From Microcebus murinus (lineage: Eukaryota; Chordata; Mammalia; Primates; Cheirogaleidae), in assembly GCF_040939455.1 (NCBI RefSeq), contig NC_134109.1, positions 76,041,001-76,105,000 on the forward strand: a DNA stretch of 64,000 nt, written 5' to 3'. The position numbers were made by a program, and so were the translations under genes. This document shows, one piece after another, positions 1 to 12,794 of the stretch (positions are counted from its first letter, which is position 1; each line of letters begins with the position of its first letter). The notes beneath the pieces were generated by a model that saw only the letters and a list, made by a program, of their open reading frames with translations, was not told the origin of the DNA and ran no database searches.

Positions 1-725
1 GTGTTGCTGCCATGTCACTGCTAACCTGCTGCTTGCACTAAATATGTCATTCTCAACCTAATTTGTCATTCCAGATGGAAAATTTAATTTTGTCTCTCTT
101 CCTTCACTCACTTCCAGCTCTGGATAACCACAGACCTCTTTGGATTCTCCCCTTCCTCCCTACCTTTGCCACCTTCTTTAATCATACTATCACCAAGGAA
201 ACCAGCCATTAGCTGGCACCAGTCACACAGATGGACAAAGGTAAAGCCTTCTCCTGGAGACTGCACACTCACTTTGAAGTCTGTTCATCTGGGAGAAATC
301 CAGGTCCAGGACCATATTTGTATGTGTTATGCAAGCAAGGGAGCAAAAGAACTTAGAGTGCAGGGAGGAGGGACATATGGGAAGGCTGGCTATTCTGAGT
401 CCCCGATGGCATCTCTGATGGAACAAGCTTTCAAAGTCATCAGGAACTATAATGCAAGCAGTGTGTCACATGACACCATATGGGAAAAGGCCTCCAAAGT
501 TCAAAAGAAAGGAAAACAACTTAGCATTCAATCCACAATGAAAGTTTAGATGATCATGGGAAGTTACATGCTTAAGATTAACTATTATGTGATCAAAACT
601 GCATGTGGAAGTTTTCATTGAAAGAGAGAGTTCTAGGGCTATAACCCTATGAGTTCAACACATGATGCCTAAAGTAGATGATTGGAGTCTTTGGTTCTTA
701 TTTGAAAATAATAATATTATCATTC
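1..725. other. Unassigned non-coding stretch
   Basis: No repeat or gene is recognised here. The longest frame, 166-549 on the plus strand (127 codons), has no recognisable domain, and a 67-codon frame lies opposite it. I see no splice or promoter context that would support coding. Confidence 0.4.
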
Positions 726-885
726 AGTCTATCGATTTATTTTACCCTTGCAATGATTACTGAAGTTGGATCTTTCCTATTTACTTAGTGATGAAATAAA
801 CAAAATGAAGACAAGTGATATGCCCAATGCTACACAGTTATTGAAAAAAGGAGACCCAAATGTCTTGTTTCTTGGTTCAGTTTTC
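726..885 (-). repeat. MIR SINE fragment
   Basis: Around 790-845 the sequence follows the reversed MIR core: a degraded form of 'gatgaggaaact' followed by 'gatatgcccaatgctacacag', which corresponds to the usual 'cttgcccaaggtcacacag'. The copy is very diverged, so the boundaries are approximate. Confidence 0.4.
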
Positions 886-889
886 TTAC

Positions 890-1690
890 TTCTGCTCTAT
901 TTGATCTTGCTGCTTTAGAAATGAAAGGAAGCATGGGCAATCATAAACAAAGAAAGAGTGCTTGCAAGATGGTGTTTATTAAAAGCTAGGTTTTATGTAA
1001 ATCCTTACAAAGTGTATAAGGTCCTTCCCTCTCTGGGCAAAACAACCTGCACTAAACAGTTAATAAAAGGAATTAGAGCAACTCTATTTCTTACGGTTTC
1101 AAGTCACATAGGCACACTGTTTTCAATAAGGCATCTGGAATGCATCACTGAAAGTAAGAACGTTTTTCTGGATATTTTAGACTAAGAGGGTTAGTCATAT
1201 GTCCAGAATGAACAGACCAGTGTTTCCCAAAATATGAGAGGTATATGATAGCTGTAAAATAAGTAGTGAGCGTCATTATTTTAGAGGGAATATAGACTTG
1301 GTATTAAATAGTGTTGGTTATCATATGAGTACATTTATAGTATTTCCTTTTTATTTGTTTCAATCCTTTGAATTATCTCAAATGCAAAGTCTCAGTTTGG
1401 TAATATTTTCACATCTCTCTGCATGTTAGAGACCCTCTTTAAACAAAGAGAAATCAGGCCTAAGCCTCAAAGCCTTCAGTGGGCAAATTTATCCAGCTAG
1501 AATTTGCTATATTGTCTTTATTTTATTTTTATATTTACTTCTGATTTTGAGTAATACTGATATAATATACACTTATAGTAATGCTATAAAGTTTCTTTAT
1601 AAAATATGTTCATTTAATTTAAAAAGGAGCTGGTTTAAAATATTAAATAGGTAATTATATATTATGGTACTGAATGCAGTTTGGGAAATC
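890..1690. other. AT-rich unassigned DNA
   Basis: Nothing is recognised. The 75-codon frame at 958-1185 has no recognisable features. 'cagtgtttcccaaaatatg' near 1220 faintly resembles a hAT terminal repeat, but no partner end is visible. Confidence 0.35.
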
Positions 1691-1815
1691 TTGGCATTGG
1701 TACAATTTTAACTAGAGTTTCCCTTGAAATAATTCATAAGGGATGCCCTCCTGCCCTGTGAGTTTTATCCTTTGAGAATGAGAAACTGAGAGAGGAAACC
1801 AGACCTTGACAGCCA

Positions 1816-1869
1816 GGACCTGGCCTGGCATTGTCACGTAGGTCTTGGTGCTGCCGGGACCTGGCCTGG
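1816..1869 (+). repeat. Two-copy direct repeat GGACCTGGCCTGG
   Basis: The 13-mer GGACCTGGCCTGG occurs at 1816-1828 and again at 1857-1869, 41 bp apart start to start, in a locally GC-richer patch (1690-1930). The surrounding block 1690-2330 is otherwise unassigned. Another small tandem, based on 'TTCAGCTAGAGG', lies near 2273-2298. Confidence 0.7.
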
Positions 1870-2629
1870 ACTCACAGTCCATGGCAATTTCACAGAACAC
1901 CAACATCAGACAAGGCCACTCTGTGACCATGATGGATCAAGACTAAAAGAAGACATTTCACAAAAGACTAAACCACAAAAATGGCCAAATAGCTTTCTAT
2001 TCTGGCTGCTATGAGTAACTGCTGCTTTAGGCTTGCATTATTCCTCCTACCTTCCAGAATAAGATTTATTAAGATACCCAATCATAAAACTATCCCTGCT
2101 TCCTGGCAGTATCCAATCCAAAGCCAAGCTCTGCTTCCTTGAACCTGCCCCCAAGTCTCCTAACACAAGCTGAAGTCTAGAAGTCCTTTCTAATGCCATC
2201 ATCCTCAAAGGCCCCAAGGCTCTCTGTAGTGTGTTTTCCCTCATTCCAGTGAGCCCATAAAGCCAATATTGTTCAGCTAGAGGTTCTTCAGCTAGAGGGC
2301 ATGAACACATTGCAGCAATCGAGTTTAATGATCAGCATTGAAATATTAGTACTTCTCACAAATGAATCACAATCTGAACTTATCTCTTAGCAGAAAAATA
2401 ATATCTAATATTTATAACTATTTATAGTTGCAGTTTTCTTTTAGTCCACCTGGTAAACTGGTTACTACTTCAGACTGCTACTTCAGAGTACACCTTCACT
2501 CATGACCAACCTAGATTAATCCCTTCTGCCTCTCAAAGCATTTCCATTAAAAATATAAGTCATGTGCCAATAGCTAGAGAAAAAGTAAGACAGCAACAAT
2601 GGCAATTATAATGACTACCATTGTATTCC

Positions 2630-2870
2630 TGCCAATGTTTCAAACTGTGATAGATGCATTTTCTCATATCTTATCTCATCTAATCCTTACTACAATTCTC
2701 CGAAGTAGGTATTATTATTTACATTGAACAGGCAGGGAATTGAGACTATGAAAATTAAGTTTCTTGCCCCAAATCACTCCCCTAATAAGGCAGCAAAGCA
2801 ATATTTGATCCAAGATCTGAATGGTTTCAAGGTTTATGCTTGTTCCATTGCCCTTTTCTTCACCATAGTG
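2630..2870 (-). repeat. MIR SINE
   Basis: The order of motifs is that of a reversed MIR: 'ctcatctaatccttactac', 'gtaggtattattatt', a degraded 'gaaactgag', 'cttgccccaaatcac' and 'ggcagcaaagcaatatttgat'. The copy is nearly full length but old. Confidence 0.7.
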
Positions 2871-3490
2871 AGGAAGGTCAAGCTCAAACTCCAAAACTGA
2901 GTAAAGACAGGAAACACTATTACACTGAGACCTAAATCTTAGCATTGTTTATACTGTACTTTTAAAAATTGTTTAATAAAAATAGATTTAACAAAGCAGC
3001 TTAAAATTTAAGCCAGGAGACTAGACACCTGTAAATAAAATAGCATATGAACTGTTTTTCAGAGGAAATTTATTGCTTACATTTAGCAGAAATATTAGTA
3101 AAAAAATTACCTACACTAAAATATAATAATTGGTGGCAGAGGATCAAATTCCTTAACTAGTGAAAGACTTTGCTTCTTTGATCCTCTCATACACTTATTT
3201 TGTGATCCTTCCCAAGTGGGTCTTATTAGTTTTCAGGGAGCTATCCAGTAATTTGAATTAAATGTCAACTATTCCCAGAATATGACACTTCTCCTCCCAA
3301 GAATACTTTTCTCTTAATGGATAAGTCATAAACAGCAACAATAAAACACTCCTTTTGACTCAAAAGAATCAGTCTTAAAAGGTAAATGTTACTTTGTTTC
3401 CATAAACAGGTATAGAGTAATTCTTATGCTCCAGGTCCACACTGGTTCACATGTATGATTTATTTTTTTCTTCCCCAAATACCCATGATA
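2871..3490. other. Unassigned AT-rich DNA
   Basis: No gene or repeat family is recognised. The 76-codon minus-strand frame at 2715-2945 mostly overlaps the MIR and is not a gene. Confidence 0.35.
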
Positions 3491-3494
3491 TACA

Positions 3495-3602
3495 TAATAT
3501 TGTACCCATTATAGAGCTTAAGAACATTGAGTAATCTACTCAAGTTCATAGAGCTAGTAAATGGTAAAGCCAGGGTTTGAAACTGAAATTTCAGGTATCA
3601 AA
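3495..3602 (-). repeat. MIR SINE fragment
   Basis: 'tagagctagtaaatggtaaa' followed by 'gccagggtttgaaact' corresponds to the reversed MIR segment 'cacagctagtaagtggcagagccgg'. Only the 5' half of the MIR is clear. Confidence 0.6.
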
Positions 3603-4615
3603 AGAGAAGCTTGTGGGTGGAGAAGTGGAGAAGGTTTCCAAAGGCAATTCTCTACTTGCTTATTTTTTACAATAGTTCTCAACCAATGATGTGTAGAGAA
3701 CACATGAGAAGAGACAAAAACCTATTCTCCTTACATTTTATTTACCTTATGACCTCCATTGTACTTGAGCTAGAATGGTTGATGTGGAACAGAGTAAACC
3801 CAGGGGGAGGACGACATGAAAATACACAGTACAAAGCTCAGCAGAAGGGCTCAGCAAGTTCTCGTCCCCTTAACCCTGGCATATGGGAACTATATGTCTT
3901 AGTGCTGACTCGCAGATCTGTCTCAATGCCAGGAAGCCTGAATGTGCATCCCAGAATGTGTTTGGATGCATTGCAAACAAATGTCAGAGCAGGCATTATA
4001 CCCCTCACTAATGTACATTTGCGGGTCAAGAGGGTGATGCTGAAAAAGATTAATCCCTTACTGAGTATTATCCATCAGAATGCTTTTAAATGTTGGCATA
4101 TAAGCAGCTAATAGATTATATACCATAAACACAGCTGTTGGAAGAAAAACCGCATTCCACAAGTCATACAATTAAAATCTCTAATCTCCAAAAGTACTAA
4201 AATAAGAGAAGGGGAGGAACAAAGAAGAATAAAGATAGAGAATTTTTTCTCAGAAAGGCTATCAGTCTCCTTAATGGTATACTTCTTTGATTCCTGTTGA
4301 GTACAAGGGCATTCTTTCTGAACTCTGGGCAAAGGAGCCCCAGAAAGAACTGCTTCTATATGAACAACATTTGACAAAAAGAAGATGGGTTGGGAAGGAA
4401 GGGAGAAAGAAAATTTTTATCTCAAAATTTTTCCATAAAATATGTAAATTGCGTTTTTCCGTTTGTTTGAATATACACATATATCAGCACTGGGAACAAA
4501 AAAAAATCTGTCCATACTATATATTTTTTGTTGTTATAAGTAATAATTATAAAGAAATATCAGTAATTCTATCCCTGAGAAATAAAAGCACTTAACATAT
4601 GCCATATGTCTTCCA
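3603..4615. other. Unassigned stretch with a 166-codon open frame
   Basis: The frame 3611-4111 (+) is the longest in the window and starts at ATG. It shows no domain, no signal peptide and no repeats, and a 63-codon frame lies opposite within it. Frames this long occur by chance in 64 kb. I would not call it a gene without conservation evidence. Confidence 0.35.
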
Positions 4616-5100
4616 ATGATTTTTTTCTATTTGTAGGCATGTACATATTTTCCCACAAAATTTTAATCATACAGTATATACTGTTTTATACAATACTGTA
4701 CACTGTGGCTTCACAGTATTTACTTGAATACAGCATAATTTATGTTACAAATTTTATGTTGTTATATATTTCTGGTATTTCTTAACTTTCAAAATTGTAA
4801 AGCAGTATTATCTTTGCATGTTAATCCATGGGTGTATATCTGATACATTCATAGAACAGAATTATTGGTAAAAAAGAATAAATATTTTGAACATGTATTT
4901 ATTCATAATTTAATTAATAATAGCAATAGTTTTATAATTATTAATGGACATTCCTATATTGGAATTTAAAATTTTAAAAGAGCATCACAATTAAATTAAG
5001 AGTCATCTTAAATTCTATCCTATTATATTTGTGTTCAATATTATGACTTCAGATGGCTAGACTTCTTGTGTGTGCCAAAGCATACACACAAGTTTATGCT

Positions 5101-5128
5101 ATATATATATATATACATATATATATAT
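5101..5128. repeat. (AT)n simple repeat
   Basis: An alternating AT tract with one C interruption near 5116, lying within the old L1 fragment. Confidence 0.95.
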
Positions 5129-5334
5129 TTTAGCCTACTTTTTTCACTCCACAATTTGTCATGAAGATATTTCTATATTGTTAAATATATATTGTTGTGA
5201 TATCTTTAAATAAAGATGGAGAATAATTTATTTAACCAATATCAACTGATAAAGTTTTAGTTTCTAGTTTTTCTCTCTTATAAATAACGTTGTGTCACTT
5301 AGTGTGTTTATGTCACTGTTTATATAACACATTT

Positions 5335-5360
5335 TGTGTGTGTGTGTGTGTATGTGTGTA
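5335..5360 (+). repeat. (TG)n simple repeat
   Basis: Short TG dinucleotide tract with one A interruption. Confidence 0.95.
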
Positions 5361-5480
5361 TAACTTTGTATTTGACCAATCATGTCTTTGAAATATATTC
5401 TTCCTATATTTACTGAGCTAAAGAATGTGTATGTGTGTGTCTGTTTACTGAGCTAAAGGATATATAATTGCATAATATAT

Positions 5481-5861
5481 ACCATGTACTTTTCTATTGT
5501 ATATAATTTATATTTTGTCAGGCAGAAAATATCTCCTGTGTATTAAGGTGTCATTTGTAATAACTTTAGCCAGTGTTTTATATTATCAATATTTAAAATT
5601 TTTGCTAGCTTGAAATATAAGAATAGTTATAGTTATTAGTCTTTTATAGTTGTTGAAGTTTGTATAAATTTAAAAAAATTCATCACTCTAAGATTATAAA
5701 TTATATTTAATATTTTCTTTCAATCCTTTTTTTAAATATTAAACACTGATAAAGCTATAGTTAAATTTAGAATGAGGAGCCAGATCAATATATAAGTCAT
5801 TTCCTCAAATGACTGGCTAGTTATCACAATATTATTTGTAGATAGCCCATCCTTTCCCAAT
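5481..5861. other. Very AT-rich unassigned DNA
   Basis: The sequence is dominated by A/T with no recognisable element. It may continue the decayed L1 upstream. Confidence 0.3.
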
Positions 5862-6087
5862 TGTATTAATTTCCTAGGGCTGTTATAACAAAGTATCACA
5901 AATTGGCTTGTTTAAATAACAAAAATGTATTGCCTCACTGTTCTGGAGGCTAGAAATCCAATATCAAGGTACCAGCAGGGTTGGTTGGTTCTGAGGGTCA
6001 TGAGAAAGAATCTATCCCATGCTTCTCCCCAGTGTCTGGGGTTTATTGGCAATTTTTGGTGTACCCTAGCAGTAGAAGCATCACTTC
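5862..6087 (-). mobile_element. MaLR/ERVL-type solo LTR fragment
   Basis: The right-hand end of a mammalian LTR in reverse: 'tgtattaatttcctagggc', 'tgttataacaaagtatcac' and 'tctggaggctagaaatccaa'. The sense-strand 3' part is present and the 5' part is missing where the next LTR begins. The exact subfamily is uncertain. Confidence 0.6.
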
Positions 6088-6425
6088 AATTGTCTTACTT
6101 TGTTTTGTGCTGCAATAATACAGTACTTGAGAGTGGATAACTTAGGAAAAATAAGAAATTAACTTTTCATAATTATGGAGACTGGGAGGTTCAAAATCAA
6201 GATGCTGGCAACTTCCATGTCAGATGAGGGCTCCCCTCTGCTTCTAAGATACATCTTGAACATGGAATTCTTTGGAGAGGAGGAATGCTATGTCCTCACA
6301 TGGCAGAATGTGGAAGAGCAAAAAGGGATGACTCTCTCCATCAAACTCTTTTATAGAGTTATCTAATTCAATTCATGAGAGGGGATCCCTCATGACTCAA
6401 TGTCCTTCCAAAGGACACACAAAAC
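6088..6425 (-). mobile_element. MLT1/MST-like LTR
   Basis: Reverse MaLR landmarks are visible: 'tgtgctgcaataatacagt', 'aggttcaaaatcaagatgct', 'tcctcacatggcagaatgtg' and 'tcatgagaggggatccctc'. It directly abuts the preceding LTR, which suggests insertion into it or a deletion joining the two. Confidence 0.6.
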
Positions 6426-7190
6426 AACACTTAGGAAGCCTGGACAGAAACAAAAATAACTGTGTGCCTCATGCTTTCTTCATTCTTTAGGTTCTATTCT
6501 AGTTCCTTGGCCACTCTTGAGATGTCAAAAATGAGTCTACAGAGAATGGATCTACATCTTCAGTGGCTCACTCACATCCTCTCCTTCTTTCATCTTAGTA
6601 AACTCAGGATTCTGAGATGAGCCATTCTGGACTGTGATACATTCAGAGAAGATCTGTGTCCTCTTCAAAGTCTAAATAGTTAGGTCAGTTTTCAAAGTCC
6701 TCCTTCATTTACTCCAAATTTCATAACATTTTGCTAGTGTGTTTCAATTTGTGGTTTGAGGTTTTGGTAGTTTCCTTGTTTCAATAAAGATAAACTTTTG
6801 TTTCCTTTTATTTCTTGTTATTTCTGTTATTTTCAGGGGGTTTCAAAAAGTGTGTAGAGTGCAAATGCCATTACTGTATGCTTAATGGCATCTCCAGTCT
6901 TTCAGTTCATATTCATTTCAAAGTCAGCTACTGCCAACAGAGATTTCCAGCATTAGTGTTTGCACATCATTCTGTTCAGATATTATATATATTTTATCTT
7001 TCTGTGTATAGTGTATGTGTCATCATATATATGCCATTGCAATTTTTAAGTCCTTTTTCTCCTCCCTGAAACTACAGTTTCTTCCAATATTGTTTTCCTT
7101 ATTTTGTTCCAGTGTAACTTAGCACATCTCTAAATTTGTCCCATCTCTTGAAGGACCTATAAAAACCAATACTAAGCAATGAAAAAGTAA
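6426..7190. other. Unassigned DNA
   Basis: No element or gene is recognised. The 84-codon frame at 6815-7069 is low-complexity and hydrophobic and looks spurious. Confidence 0.35.
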
Positions 7191-8312
7191 CTTAATAGGA
7201 TTCTGGGAATATGGTAGAGTAGAAAGAGCCAGGAATCTGTCTCCCTACCTGCACAACAATTACACTGTTAGAATCTATCTAATATAACTATTTTGGAACT
7301 CTGAAGTCCATTAAAGACTTAAACCTTCCAGGAGAAAGCTTTGGACAGTAACTTGCAGTTAATTTCAATGCATTTTAGCTCTTAGCACAGTAGTAGCCAC
7401 CCATCCCCTACTTCCATCCCTATGGCAGGCAGCTGTGCACATGTTTTTAAAGTGACATGCACACAGCTTGTAGGAGCCAGGACAGGGGAGCAAAAAGGAA
7501 CCTGTTGACCAAATACCAGGGATATATGCTGTGATTACCGTTGCTTCTGATCACAGAGGTGCAGACAAAGAAAAAGTCAGCCATTGTTGTTGTATATCCT
7601 CCTATTGTTGCAAGCCCCTCCTCCTCTGGATGAAGTAATTTCCATAGAATTTAAGAGTCCAGAGCCCTATCCCCCTTTTCCCTTTAATTGTCTCTTTTCC
7701 CCCTTTTGAAAGCCAGGAATTAAATACTAGGACAATCAAAAGTAACTGTATCAACAGGAAAAGTGAAAAAGTGACCACACATACCCAGGGACAGGTACAG
7801 GCTCAGAAAAGACCTGATAAGACCTTAAGCTTACTCCTAAGTCTTCTCCTTGTCCCAGAGATAGCCTACAGAAATCAAAAAAGAAAATAAATAAATAAAC
7901 AAATAAATACAATAACCAAAACTCAAATCTTGGAACAGTGGGAGAATCTGATTTCTAGAACTAGCACATTATTAAATTAAATGCCCAGTTTGCAAAAAAA
8001 AAAATCACAAAGCATACAAAGAATCAGGGAATTATGGTTCATTTAAAGAAAAAAATAAATCAACAAAAACAGTCCCTTAAAAAGATCTGATGATAGATCT
8101 ACTTGATAAAGACTTTAAAGTGACTGTCTTAAAAATGCTCAAAGAACTAAAAAAAGATGTGAACAAAGTCAAGACAATGATGTACAAACAAAATGAAAAT
8201 ATTGATAAAGTGGTAGGAAACCTATATAAAAAAAAAAGAAAATAAATTCTGGAACTCAAAAATACAATAACTGTAATGAAAAGGGTACTTACCAATTTTA
8301 CAGAAGGAAGTA

Positions 8313-10890
8313 GGATTATAATAGAGTACTTTGAACCATTTACACCAACACATTCAATACCCTAGATGAAATGGTCACATGCCTAGAAACACAACCAAAT
8401 TAAAAAGAAATAGAAAATCTGAATAGACTTATAACTAGTAAGGAGATTGAATCAATAATCAAAAATCTCTCAACCAAGAAAAGCCCCGAACCTGATGGCT
8501 TCACTGGTGAATTCTATCAAACATTTAAAGAAGAACTAACATCAACATTTCTCAACTTTTCCCAAAAATTGAAGAAAATAAAATACTTCCTAACTTATTC
8601 TATAAGGCCAGCATGACCCTGATCCTAAAGCCAGACAAGAACACTAGAAGAAAAGAAAACTACAGACCATTATTTCTTATTAACATTGATGCAAAAATCC
8701 TCAACAAAATACTAGCAAACCAACTTAGCAACATATTGAAAGGATCATACAATATGATCAAGTGGCATGTATTCATGGAATGCAAGGATGGTTCATTATA
8801 TGAAATTGATCAATGTAATGTACCACATTAACATAATGAAGGAGAAAAGCATCATTTCAATTGATGAAAAAAAAGCTTTTAGAAAAGTTCAACACTCTTT
8901 CATTATAAAAAACACTCAACAAACTAAGAATAGAATGAAATCATCTCAACATAATAAAAACCATAAATGAGAAAACCACAGCAAACATCTTACTCAATGG
9001 TGAAAAATATTTTTACTCTAAAATCAGGAACAAGGCAAGCATACTCACTTTTACAATTTCTATTCAGCCAAAGCAATTAGGCAAAAGAAAAGAAAAGGAA
9101 GGAAGGAAGGAAGGAAGGAAGGAAGGAAGGAAGGAAGGAAGGAAGGAAGGAAGGAAGGAAGGAAGGAAGGAAGGAGCATCAAAATTGGAAAGGAAGAAGT
9201 AAAATTATCTCTGTTCATATATGACATGATCTTATATATAGGTAACCCTAAATATTCCAAAAAACCGTTAGAACTAATAAATGAATTCAGCAAAATAGCA
9301 GGATACAAAATCAAAACATAAAAATCAATTACATTTTATACATTAACAATGAATGATCTGAAAATGAAATTACAAAAACAATTCCAATTATTAATAGCAT
9401 CAAAAATAGTAAAATACTTAGGAATTTACTTAACCAAAGAGGTGAAAGGGGGCACACTGAATACTACAAAATATTTCTAAAAGAAATTAAAGAAGACAAA
9501 TAAATAGAAACCATTCCCAAGTTAATTAATTGAAGACTTATGTTAAGACATCAAAACAACCCAATACCAACTACAGAGTAATGCAATTCCCATAAAAATC
9601 CTAATGGCATTTTTTGCAGAGATGAAAACCCCATCCTAAAATTCATATGGAATTTCAAGGAACCCAGAATAGCTAAAACAATCTTGAAAAAGAACAAACC
9701 TAAAGAACTCACAATTCCTGATTTCAAAACTTACTATAAAGACAGTAATCAAAACAATGTGGTATTGGCCAGAGACAGACACATAGACCAACGGAATAAA
9801 ATATATAGCCTAGAAATAAATCCTCATATATGGTCAAATGATTTTTGACAATAGTGCCAAGATCATTGAAAGTGGAGAGGACAGTCTTTAACAAATAGTG
9901 CTGGAAAACTGGATATACACACACACAGGAATGAAGTTGTACCCTAACCTAATATCATACGCAAAATTAACTCAAAATGGATCAAAGGCCTACATGTAAG
10001 ACATAAATCTATAAAAATCATAGAAGAAAACATAGAATAAAATTTTACCATGTTACATTTGACAATGATTTCTTTGATATGACACCAAAAGCATAAGCAA
10101 CAAGAGAAAAAAATAGACAAACCGAGCTTCACAAAAATTTAAAAAAATTGTACATTAAAAAATATCAATAGAGTAAAATGGCAACTATAATATGGGAGAA
10201 AATATTTTCTAATCATATATGATAAGGGATTAATAACCAGAATATAGCGAGAAGTCCTAAAACTCAACAACAAAAAATCCTGAACAACCAGATGAAAAAA
10301 TAAAGAACTTGAACAGATATTCTTCAAAGAAGGTACACAAACTTCCAGTAAGCACATGAAAAGTACTCAACATCACTGATCTTTGAAGAAACGCAAATCA
10401 AAACTATAAGGAGATAGTATTTTACACCCATTAGGATGACTACTTAAAAAAAAAGTGTTGCTATATAGAAAAAGTGGAACCCTTGTCCACTGTTGGCAGG
10501 AATTTAAAATTGTATAGTTTATCTGGAAAACAGTATAATAGTTCCTTAAAAAATTAAAAATAGAATTGCCACCTGATCTAATAATTTCATATATACTCAA
10601 AAGAATTCAAAGCAGGGTCTCTAAGTGATATTTGTACACCCATGTTTATAAAAAGCATTACTCACAATAGCTAAAATGTGGGAGCAATCCAAGTATCCAT
10701 TGATGGATGAATAGATAAGCAATATGCAGTATATGCATACAATGGAATATTACTCAGCCTTAAAAAGGAAGGAAATTCTGACATATGCTAAAACATGGAT
10801 GAAACTTGGGAACATTATGCTAAGTAAAATAAGCAAGTCACAAAAGGACAAATATTGCATGATTTCACCTACATGAGGTACGTAGAGTAG
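8313..10890 (+). pseudogene. L1 ORF2 remnant (endonuclease/RT protein), broken
   Basis: Short in-frame blocks at 8613-8831 and 8767-8970 carry recognisable L1 reverse-transcriptase text, including a KPDK(N)xxRKENYRP-like block and the IDAKILNKILANQL-like stretch. Stops and frameshifts separate the blocks, and the endonuclease domain is absent. It cannot encode a functional protein. Confidence 0.75.
9097..9175 (+). repeat. (GGAA)19 microsatellite
   Basis: Nineteen uninterrupted GGAA units run from 9097 to 9172, followed by a partial unit. They expanded from the purine-rich ORF2 segment of the surrounding L1, since L1 sequence resumes at 'catcaaaattggaaaggaag'. Each unit carries the ETS core GGAA. 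Confidence 0.97.
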
Positions 10891-11130
10891 TCAAAATCTA
10901 GAGACAGAAAACAGATTGATAATTGCCAGGGGCCAAAGAGAGGAGAGTAGGGAATTATTGTTTAGCAAATACAGAGTTTGAGTTTTACAGGATGAAAATA
11001 GTTATGGAGATGGAAGGTGGGTGGTGATGATTGCACAATAAATGAATGTATTTAATATTCCTGAATTGTACATTTATATTGGTTAAAATGATAAATTTTA
11101 TATCTATTTTACCACAATAAAAAGAAACTG

Positions 11131-12790
11131 GATAAAAATCCCAAGCTTGATAGGAAACTCCTCCAAAGAAATAAAGGTCACAGAGAAAGTCAGAATTGGG
11201 AGGAGATGGGCCTTTTCAGTTCTATTAAAGTGGCTTGAATAGAATACTTTCTTCTAGAATTATATATAATATACACAACCCAAATTTGGCTAAAACTTAT
11301 ATTTTAAAGATCATGATTGATTTGTCCACTGAAATCAATACCTCATGACAACGTATATTTACAAACAACCAGAGTTTCTTCATATATAGAAGAAATATTA
11401 CTTGAGAAGCCTGGAAATAACTTTCATAGATCTTTTTCATTAAATATTAGGTACTATATTCTCTTGGTGATGTGAGGCTTACTCAAAAGAACACAGAGAA
11501 AAACATAAAGAAATGAATGAATTTCAAAAACATTACCAAAAGGCATATAGCAAATCCAGATGAATAAAGTCACCTATGTATATTAGAGATAATTGAGATG
11601 AAAGAGATGGAAATTTGTATGAAAGTCTAATATACTGTTGATTTCTTTTCTTCATTTCTGGGTATGAAAAACATCAATAATGTAAGGGAAAGTATTTGAG
11701 GAGGGAATAGGGAATGAGAAAACCCTTTAAAAGTATGTCAATTTCATTTTGGATTTTTACCACCAAAGGTCTTTTAAGATGTTCTTATATTCATTGTCAG
11801 AATCAATAGCATATATGAATTTCTATAGCCCCCAATAAATGAAAAACATATGCAAATGCAAACAGAACATTCATATTTGGTCTTTTCCCAGAAAGGACTG
11901 AACCAGTTTTTTTGTTTGTTTGTTTTTAACAGTCATCTGTAACCAATGCAGTTGAAAACTCAGCCAAAACCCAAAAGGCTTTCCTTCACATGTAAAAGAG
12001 TGATCCCTGTCTAAACCTTCATGACAAAGCTGTAGCTACGTTTGTTGATGATGTTGAAGCTTATATTCAGCTCCTATTTCTCAGAGCCGGGAAATCTGTC
12101 CACGTCTTGCCTTCAAGTCAGCTGTCTCTGTGGCCTAAGCTCAGGATCTATTGGACTTCACACAGGCCACCTGTGCTAATCCAAGGCTATTTCTCTGGCA
12201 AGTTGAAAGGACTTGCCCTAATTAAGTCCTAACCTTTAATGCAGAGTTGCTTCTATTGTGGATTTTCAATATCCGGATTGCCATCAGAAGATGCCAGCAA
12301 TTGGAAGTGCAGCTGATTTAGTGACAGAAAGGAAATATATTTGAAAAGATGATAAGAAAGGAAGGCTTATATGTCCTAAATGTAAAGTAACAAGTGGCTG
12401 TTGTAACTTGCTTAAGGCACTATTGTGAAGTACCTGCTATTTTCAACTATCTGCTATAGTAGTTCCATACTATGGAAGACATGGCTTAGGCCCTATATCC
12501 AGCTTTCTGTATCTTTTTGCTCAGTAGTACGGTTGCCTCAGACTGTTCTATATCATCCGCCTGTATACCACACCTGGGTGGTCCTTGCAGCCATAATCCA
12601 CACCTAAGCCTTTCTCAGCTATCTCATGTTTACAATGTTCTCAACCATTCAACCACCAATGTGAACTTATCTTACTAAGACTGAAATACGCTGAACTAAA
12701 TGCTAAAAAACTCCTATAAGAAAAGAAAAACCTACATAATCTTAAGCAACTAGTCATCTGGTGGAGGAGAGAAACATACACAGGGTAGTG
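11131..12790. other. Unassigned, largely non-repetitive DNA
   Basis: No gene or clear repeat is visible. The part at 11950-12350 is less AT-rich and looks unique; it could be conserved non-coding DNA, but nothing in the sequence proves it. The 60-codon frame at 12425-12607 is not convincing. Confidence 0.35.
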
Positions 12791-12794
12791 ATGG

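Larger units (their letters stand above)
4620..5480 (-). mobile_element. Old L1 (L1ME-like) fragment
   Basis: Several phrases match the antisense of the ORF2 C-terminal part and 3' region of old L1s: 'tttttcactccacaatttgtcatgaagat', 'tttatttaaccaatatcaact' and 'ctcttataaataacgttgtg'. It is strongly diverged and interrupted by AT and TG simple repeats. Confidence 0.45.
7195..11130 (+). mobile_element. L1M (L1MB/MC-like) retrotransposon, internally deleted
   Basis: The left part (about 7200-8300) matches L1M 5' region and ORF1-proximal sequence ('gactttaaagtgactgtctt', 'atgctcaaagaactaaaa'). At about 8305 it jumps into the reverse-transcriptase part of ORF2. ORF2 then runs, frameshifted, to about 10890, followed by a typical 3' UTR ending near 11130 ('tggttgcacaa'-type text, then 'attttaccacaataaaaag'). 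Roughly 2 kb is missing compared with a full L1. The copy is dead. Confidence 0.85.

Noticed and set aside
166..549. 127-codon open frame as a possible gene
   Set aside because: No recognisable domain, an opposing frame of 67 codons overlaps it, and no splice or promoter context is seen.
3611..4111. 166-codon open frame, the longest in the window
   Set aside because: No known protein features; length is within chance for this much sequence. Would need codon-level conservation.
9060..9314. Minus-strand frame with a repeating Leu-Pro-Ser-Phe pattern
   Set aside because: It is the translation of the GGAA microsatellite.
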